From NCBI GenBank assembly GCA_958298945.1, contig OY282605.1, forward strand, positions 27,010,811-27,074,810: a DNA stretch of 64,000 nt, written 5' to 3'. The notes under the pieces were generated by a model. It saw only the letters and a program-made list of their open reading frames with translations. It was not told the DNA's origin and did not search any database. The first letter of the stretch is position 1; each line of letters opens with the position of its first letter. Shown here piece after piece: positions 57,516-64,000 of the stretch. The position numbers and the translations under genes were made by a program. The stretch is from Atherix ibis. Lineage: Eukaryota > Arthropoda > Insecta > Diptera > Athericidae.

Positions 57516-59073
57516 CTTCATCATAGCACTTTAAGTATCAATATTTCTATATGAGTATATGAAAATTTTCTTTTAGATGCTATTATTTGTCTCAGTTAAC
57601 TAAGGTCTATTTAATTTTCTTTCGTGACAGTGTGAAACTGATATTTTATGTACACTTAAAGTATACAGAATGGTTTGTCTCGCTATTTCTGAGGTAGTAA
57701 ATCATAAAATCAAAAATAAATATTACCAACATGTTAATAATAATAACAATTTTAATAATCTTAAAATGCATTGCTACTCCATTCGGATAAACATACAAAT
57801 ATGCCATAAAAAGTGTCTGCAATGCTCCATCGATACCGTGTCATGTCTGGGGATATGCTTTTTAAAACAACGCCATCCAAATGCAACAAATCGTCAGGCT
57901 TATGGAATTTCCATCTTGAATTGTTTTCAGTTTTTTACTAAAGAATTTCTTGCCAAAACATAAGCAAAAATAATATGCAAAGATTCGCAAGTAGTGCACA
58001 TATTTTTATTATCAAATTGACTGTGTACACCTCAAAGAAAATTATTTACTGCTTGAAAAATATTTTAAACAAAACGATTCACATTTGGCTCCGGCGGATT
58101 TGTCATAATTTCAAGATTAAAAATACAATCTAAGAAATAACAAAGTAAAATAGATATTTCTCTCCGCTTTCTTGTTTGAAAATAATTTAAAACTACAATA
58201 ATTATAAGAAACGTTTAAGAAGTCATTGACCAACACGAGATGAATTTACTTTTTGATATTTGCCAGTACAACTTAATCAAAGTTGAATAAAAGTCCTTTT
58301 TGATTTAAATTTATACATTTTACCTGACAAGTAAATCTAGATAAAGTGTCCATTTCGCCTACTCATCAACAAATAAAATAATCTGAATATTTCTGAATTC
58401 TCGGAAATATAATAAATAAACGGCAATGTCACATAATTCAATGACAAAAATTTCTTCTGACAAATTTTCATGTACAACAATGAATACTTGGAAATTTTCC
58501 GACACCATGACGCTGATATGCGACACCGAAAGTGTACAAGTGACTCGTACATTTGTTTATTTGAGTGCCACAATCAACACCTAATTTGACAAATAGCCCC
58601 AAAGAGACTGTGGCCCTCCCGCAATTCACTAATCCCAGGATATGCCTAGTACTAACTTGTATCATCGGACCGAAGATGATTCCTCACGAATATGATGAGA
58701 TTAACAGACAAAGACTTCGGAAAAGATCACATTTAACTGCGTTTTGTTCTATTGGGAAATTGAGAATTATTTTAGACGAATGGGGATGATTTGCTGTCGG
58801 TAAATAAATATTTTCCTAACAGAAAATCAGTGTTTAAAAATATTTTCTATTTTTCAGTTTTTCTTGTATTCCGAAAATGTTTCCTTTTATTATCATTTGT
58901 GTTGGATCTTTTTTAATAACCCGTAAAAAGGGTGACGTCTAAAATTTCCGGTTAACATTTTTGTAAGTATTTAATTTAGATTAAATTACTAAATTAAAAT
59001 TACAATTTAAAAAAATGTTCTATTTTAATTTAAAACTTTAAATAGAAAAAAATTGGAAACTGACAAAAAAGAC
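57516..59073. other. Spacer with unassigned ORFs
   Basis: Open frames at 57670-57963 (plus, 97 codons) and at 58337-58789 on both strands are less AT-rich than their surroundings. I recognise no domain in them. Frames open on both strands at 58470-58790 argue against a confident call. Confidence 0.35.
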
Positions 59074-60000
59074 GGATTTTTGCATTTTCTAATTCGGAAA
59101 TTATAACTCTTTTATTTAAAAACTCTTTAATAAATATATAATTTTAGATAAATATTATTTAGATAAATACTTGTCTTTTTAATATTATAAATTGATTAAA
59201 TACCATAAAATTTTTTAAAAGATTTATAAACTTTCTACCGATGTGGTAATTTTGCTGTAGTCTCATTTTGTGATTCAAGAGGAGAATATGGAGGCCCAAT
59301 TTCTCGTTCATTGGATACGTCAATAAGTAAACTATACTATATAAGGTTGTTAAAATCCCAAAGTCACTATAAAGAAGCTATTATATCTGCAAAATGTAAT
59401 TATCTGATGTGTATTTTGTACTAAAGATGGTCAATAATCCGTATTTCTTTGAAAATAACGTAGGAGAAATGGTTACCTTCGTTTCTGAGCACAATGGCTG
59501 TATGATCACTAATTGTTTTTTAACGAAAATTAAATATTTTTATCTAGATTAGTTGAAATTTTCATAAAATAGCTACAGAAATCAAACAGCATAATAAATT
59601 TTGGCTTCATTGCGTGAAAATTTGACAGGTCACGTAATTTCAAAATTCGATGATGTCAATTGATCTTAGAAATCGTGTGATGGGATGCTGTTAAATCTTT
59701 ACTTTTAAAATAATTTTAAAGATAGTATGAAGGTAGATTATTTTTAAATTTAAGATAATTTAAAAACTATCATCCCTTAAGTAATGGCCGAATTACTGCT
59801 CAAAGCGATGAAAAATTCATAAAAAATTACCTCGAAAGTAATGAGGACTGTAAGAAATATAACTGCTACAATTTAAATTTTGTTTTATTTAATAAATTAT
59901 GGTAATGTTTAATAAATGCATTTTTATAATAGTTTGATAGAAATATAAATTAAAAATATATTTTATTAATTTTTACTTTCCGAAGTGCTAATTGGATAAC
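59074..60000 (+). pseudogene. Tc1-like element relic with both ends (927 bp)
   Basis: Left end near 59074 (GGATTTTTGCATTTTCTAAT) and right end TTACTTTCCGAAGTGCTAAT at about 59973. Between them: EENMEAQFLVHWIRQ near 59280-59330 (degraded DEAHF.LGGYV), a FKIRxCQLI-like block near 59640-59660 and an IIP.VMAELL...MKNS-like C-terminal block near 59765-59830. Many stops. Confidence 0.6.
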
Positions 60001-60124
60001 TCTTAATGTAGTAAATGTATCATACCCTTTTGTGAAAAATGCAATGAAAACCATCGAAAGAGCACACTTATACATTGTGTAAATATAAAATCCTTTTTGA
60101 AGGAAGCTAAAAAAGTTGTAAAAA
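60001..60124. other. Short spacer
   Basis: AT-rich sequence between the Tc1-like terminus and the next array; nothing recognised. Confidence 0.4.
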
Positions 60125-62235
60125 AAATGCCATAATTTTTGTAAAAATGACATAATTTTTTTTTTAAGAAAAGATCACAATTTTGATAAAGAGGCCATAA
60201 GTTTTGCTTTTATTCAAGATCATTTCTAATAATATTTGTACTGAAATTAATATTCGTAGCTCCGCTATACCTCACGTAATTATGCGGCAACTGATAGGTA
60301 CTGCAGCTATGTGATTAGGTAGACTCTAACTAAAGACCATTGCGTACTATACACAGACGTGATAAAACTTGTCATTGTTAATCCAGAGGTTGAAAAAATT
60401 ATGGCTACTCTGTCACTAGCTATATTTAAACTCAAGACCTTTGCGTACCAGACGCTTCTCTTAGTCAGGGCATACGCCATAATTTTTTATAGTAAAGCAA
60501 CAATTTTTATAAAAAAAGCCATTATTTTTATAAAGGAGCCATAATATTATAAAGATAATTACTAACAATATAATTTCTCAGCTCCATAACACTTCGGGTC
60601 ATTTGGTCATGACTTAATGGCATACCGGCAATGTCAGAATCACTGCGTTCGAAAGAAAATTCGCCAAGCATCTTTATTACATGTAGCCATAATTTTTATA
60701 AAGAAGCCATAAATATTTTTAAGCTCTAGGCAAACTTGTCAATTGTAATTCAGAGGTTAAAAAAATTATAGCTTCTCTGTGCTAGCTACTTTTAAACTCA
60801 AGGCCATTGCGCACCAGACGCAGATGTTCCAGCCTTTCTTAATCAAGGAAAACGCCATAATTTTTTATAGTAAAGCCACATAGGCATAAAAAATATTATC
60901 GTTTCATTGTCACAACTAGAATATGGTTTCTTTGCCAAGACCACTGCGTACCCATCCCACACCTTCCAGGATCTCTAAATCAGGGCACAAGGCATAATTC
61001 TTTATAGTAATGCTATAATTTGAGTAAAAATAGCAAAAGTTTTTATAAAGAAGCCTTTATTATTTTCAATATTTAAAAAAAAATTCTCAATTTTAATCTA
61101 GAGCTTCAAAAATAAGGCTTCTTTGTCACTAGCTAGATTCAAACTTAAGATCACTGCGTCCTAGATCCAGATGTCCCAGTATCGCAAAACCAAGGTACAA
61201 TCAATAACTTTCGTAAACATATCCGAAAATTTTATTAAGAAGCCATAACTTTTTAGCTTATTTTTAGAAATGACGTAGATGTCCCAGCATACCAGACGTA
61301 GATGTCCCAGCATCTCTGCATCAGTACACAAGCTAAAAAATTTTATAGTAAATCTATATATAATTTAAGTAAAAAATTGCCAAAAATTTTTTTTAAAAAG
61401 CCATAATTAATTTTCAACTCTAAAAAAACTTTGTTACTTTTATTCGAGAGTTAAAAAAATTATGGCTTTTTTACCACCAGCTAGACTGAAACTGCAGACT
61501 ACTACATACTAAACCCAACTATCATAGTATCGCTAAATCAGAGCCCAAGCCATAATTTATATAGTAAAGTCAAAGTTTTTATTTAAGGAAGCCATAATTT
61601 TTTCAATAAGCCATAATTATTTTTTAACTCTGAATTAACATTGTTACTCTTATTCTAGAGCTTAAAGATAATTATGGCTTCTTTGTCACCAGCCAGACTC
61701 AAACTGAAGACTACTTAGTAATAGACCCAGCTGTTCCAGTATCGCTAAATCAGAGTCCAAACCAACAATTTTTATAGTACTCGTAAATCCAAAATTTTAG
61801 TAAAAAATAGCCATAATTTTTTCAAAGAAGCCATAATTATTTTTGAACTCTGGAATAGCATAGTTACTACTATTTTAGAGCTTGAAAATATTATGGCTTC
61901 TTTTCTACCAGCTAAAATTAAACTGAATATACCACAACGTACTGGACTCAGCTGTCCCAGTATCGCTAAATCAGAGTCCAAACCAACAATTTTTATAGTA
62001 AATCTAAAATTTTACTAAAATTTAGACACGATTTTCTTAAAGAAGCCATAATTATTTTTGAACTCTTAAATAACATGGTTACTATTATGTCACCTAGGCT
62101 TAAACTGCCCAATGCGTAGTAGATCCAGACGTGCCAGTATCGCCAAATCAGAGCCCAAGCCATAATTTTTATAGTAAAGTCAAAGTTTTTATATAAAAAA
62201 GCCACATTTCTTTATAAAAAAAACCATAATTTTTG
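60125..62235 (-). repeat. SINE-like GCCATAATTTTT array, block IV
   Basis: About ten units; the marker CAGTATCGCTAAATCAGAG (or CAGCATCTCTAAATCAGGG) lies near 60450, 60825, 60970, 61180, 61305, 61531, 61741, 61961 and 62137. Most spacings in the right part are 176-226 bp, so the unit is about 210 bp. A 19-base stretch (GACGTAGATGTCCCAGCAT) is repeated back to back at 61272 and 61294, at the start of the segment shared with block III. Confidence 0.85.
61134..61195 (-). other. Best-preserved tRNA-like pol III promoter boxes in the array
   Basis: Minus strand: TTGCGATACTGGG (about 61175-61187) resembles the tRNA A box (TRGCNNAGYNGG), and AAGTTTGAATCT (61134-61145) resembles the B box (GGTTCGANTCC). 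They lie about 30 bases apart. In sister units the segment between is GATG, loop, CATC followed by TGCG, 7-base loop, CGCA, which are D- and anticodon-like hairpins. Confidence 0.55.
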
Positions 62236-63904
62236 TTTATTTTTTCCAAGATTGATTGTGGCAGGCATTTTAGTAAAAAATATTAGCTGAAAATATTATT
62301 AACGCCTTTCTTTTTACTGCGAGACAAACACGATATTATGGTAGTTTGATTAAAATTTAATTATGACAAATTTTATCAAAGTTATAAAAAAAATCAATGG
62401 TAAATAAAAAAACCAATATGGTTACTTGATATTTTCTAATAAAAAATGAAAGAAAAAAATTGGAAAATATTTTCTTTATGGTAAAATTTAGAAGGCACCA
62501 GCAGAGAGAATTCACACCAGTATCTTATGCAAAATGTGTAAAATTTGTAAATTTTCCCTGAAGACGAAATTTATAGTTCTGAAATTCTTCGAGAATGTGT
62601 TCTGACTGCCAATGAAGTCAATCACGTCCGGATCCATGGGCATTCGTATAGAGGAAACATAAATTCCACCCGACGATGACTGCTGTACGTGTTCGCGATA
62701 CGCAAAACCAATCGATTCAGTGTCCAGCTGGTCTGTGCGGAGTAGTAATTTCCAATCATCCAATATTTATTGTATTCAACATGAAATTGATTGCAACAAT
62801 TAACGATGCAAAGCAAGAAATATCAACAAAAAAATAAAATCAGTATGCATTTTCTCACTTTGCTGCAATTGACGATATTCGCGAGAAATTCTCTGAAAAA
62901 CCGAATAAATTTCTAATTTTAGCGAACACTCTTGATTGAATAGCTTCCTTCAATTGAAATCAATCGAAAAGGAATTCTCTTAAGTATATAGTTTTTTTTT
63001 TTTGATTCTTCAGATACTCGTATATGTATTAGGTAGACCTATTTTTTTTAAATTTCAATATTTTAACAGATATTTTGAACCCCAATCATCTTACGTCTTG
63101 AAGCGGCACTTAAGTTATAAAGAATTTATTCCAAATTGCAACAAATTAATGTGTTGGAATTTTTTATGTCTTATCGAAAATAAGGCAATTTTTTTTTATA
63201 TATTTCATGTTTTCTTAAAAATTAATATGTTTTTGTTATTATAAAATTAACTTTTCTAAATTAAGAGCGAAATTTAATATAAAAAAGATTTAACATAAAC
63301 AAACCAAAATTTTGATAGCCTAAATGGAAGATAAAATTGGTACCCTTTTTTGGCAAAAGAATCTATTATTTTTTTTAACACTAAATTAAATTTTTATAAA
63401 CATTTCTTAAAATAAAATTTACGCCTATATAAGATAAGGTAAAGTAAGAAAATTGGGCCTTTTTTAGATGGCACATTACTCAACCGGCTACAAAATTTGT
63501 GTCAGCATGCCAATAGCAGGAGTCAAGCGTATTGAAGCTGCGGTTGATCGGTGAATAAGATTGGCTAGCGAAGCATACCAGTTATTTCCAGTGGACTTAA
63601 TTTTTATTAAAACTTCATCTTTTAAAATAATTTATTTTTACTACTTTCCCAAAAAAAAGATCGCCCACCCTTCCTTTCCCTAATGATCTCTGTGTCCCAA
63701 AGAGTGACATCGATTTGTAAATTGTGGTTAGTGGCGGGGTTTATTGGTAATCGATGATCATCTTCGTTTATGCTTTGGTGTCATCTAGCTTATAGGTGGT
63801 GAATATCGCGAAAGAAAGCATTAAATTATCAAAAAAAAGTTGTTTTTATCACGAATAACTATGATCAATCAACTTTCCTAAAGACTTCCTTGTTTTGCCA
63901 TTTT
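62236..63904. other. Spacer with one unassigned ORF pair
   Basis: Minus-strand frames 62512-62763 and 62622-62816 overlap in a region of balanced composition, with protein-like residues (for example GGIYVSSIRMPMDPDVIDFI). No family recognised, no start or splice site I can defend. The remainder is AT-rich; 63480-63600 is less so but shows nothing recognisable. Confidence 0.3.
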
Positions 63905-64000
63905 TAGCAACAGCCTCGGAGTCCCAGGAATGACAGAGCTGATGAACTGAGAAAAGAGGCTTTCCACCATTCAGTTAAATGGCTAGACTAGACTAGCGTT
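63905..64000 (+). pseudogene. Retrotransposon RNase H fragment at window edge
   Basis: Reads LGVPG, then with a one-base shift NDRADELRKEAFHH. This resembles the VPGH.GI.GN..AD.LA block at the end of RNase H domains of Jockey/I-type retrotransposons. The fragment is cut by the window edge and the reading frame is broken, so the assignment is tentative. Confidence 0.4.

Noticed and set aside
1..64000. Old viral insertion or endogenous viral gene
   Set aside because: No capsid, polymerase or envelope-like open frame was seen; all reverse transcriptase sequence fits non-LTR retrotransposons.

Overview
This is a strongly AT-rich eukaryotic window. It is most likely from an insect: it carries several mariner/Tc1-type transposons and an R1-clade retrotransposon, a clade known mainly from arthropods. 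I cannot name the order or species. I see no host gene that I can identify. One short spliced-looking open segment (53531-53819) is the only credible host-exon candidate. Nearly all recognisable coding sequence belongs to decayed mobile elements, and the rest is tandem repeat or featureless AT-rich spacer.

Layout. 1-1.24 kb is a 506-bp tandem repeat. 3.6-5.0 kb is a dispersed repeat made of a retrotransposon-3'-end-like piece plus a TTC/ATC-rich array; a second copy lies inverted at 32.2-33.7 kb. 6.0-6.8 kb and 11.2-12.0 kb are an inverted pair of Tc1-like relics on either side of a satellite array (8.5-10.0 kb). 12.3-15.4 kb is a cluster of three mariner elements, one nested inside another. 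17.7-20.07 kb is a 5'-truncated R1-clade retrotransposon on the minus strand, visibly richer in G+C than its surroundings. Satellite arrays of one ~13-15-bp monomer family occupy 20.3-21.2, 23.3-24.5, 25.6-26.9 and 34.9-36.7 kb. A stack of at least three nested elements lies at 28.6-30.8 kb. At 39.66-40.95 kb a nearly complete Tc1/mariner element with 41-residue catalytic spacing sits inside an older mariner gene. 44.2-47.4 kb is a ~300-bp tandem repeat broken by a mariner copy. 49.7-62.2 kb is dominated by arrays of a ~200-400-bp unit whose minus strand has tRNA-like geometry (D-arm, anticodon arm and T-loop), so a tRNA-derived SINE appears to have been amplified in tandem. Tc1-like relics with a shared terminal sequence separate these arrays. 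The window ends in a fragment resembling a retrotransposon RNase H domain.

How it fits together: every transposase and reverse transcriptase here is broken by stops, frameshifts, deletions or later insertions, so nothing looks able to move by itself. The value of the window is as a layered record. Insertion order can be read directly at four places. Two satellite arrays, and the edge of a third, have duplicated unique sequence at their borders, which suggests a shared route of array birth or insertion. No prokaryotic features (operons, CRISPR, attachment sites) are present. All identities were judged by eye; no alignments or searches were run.
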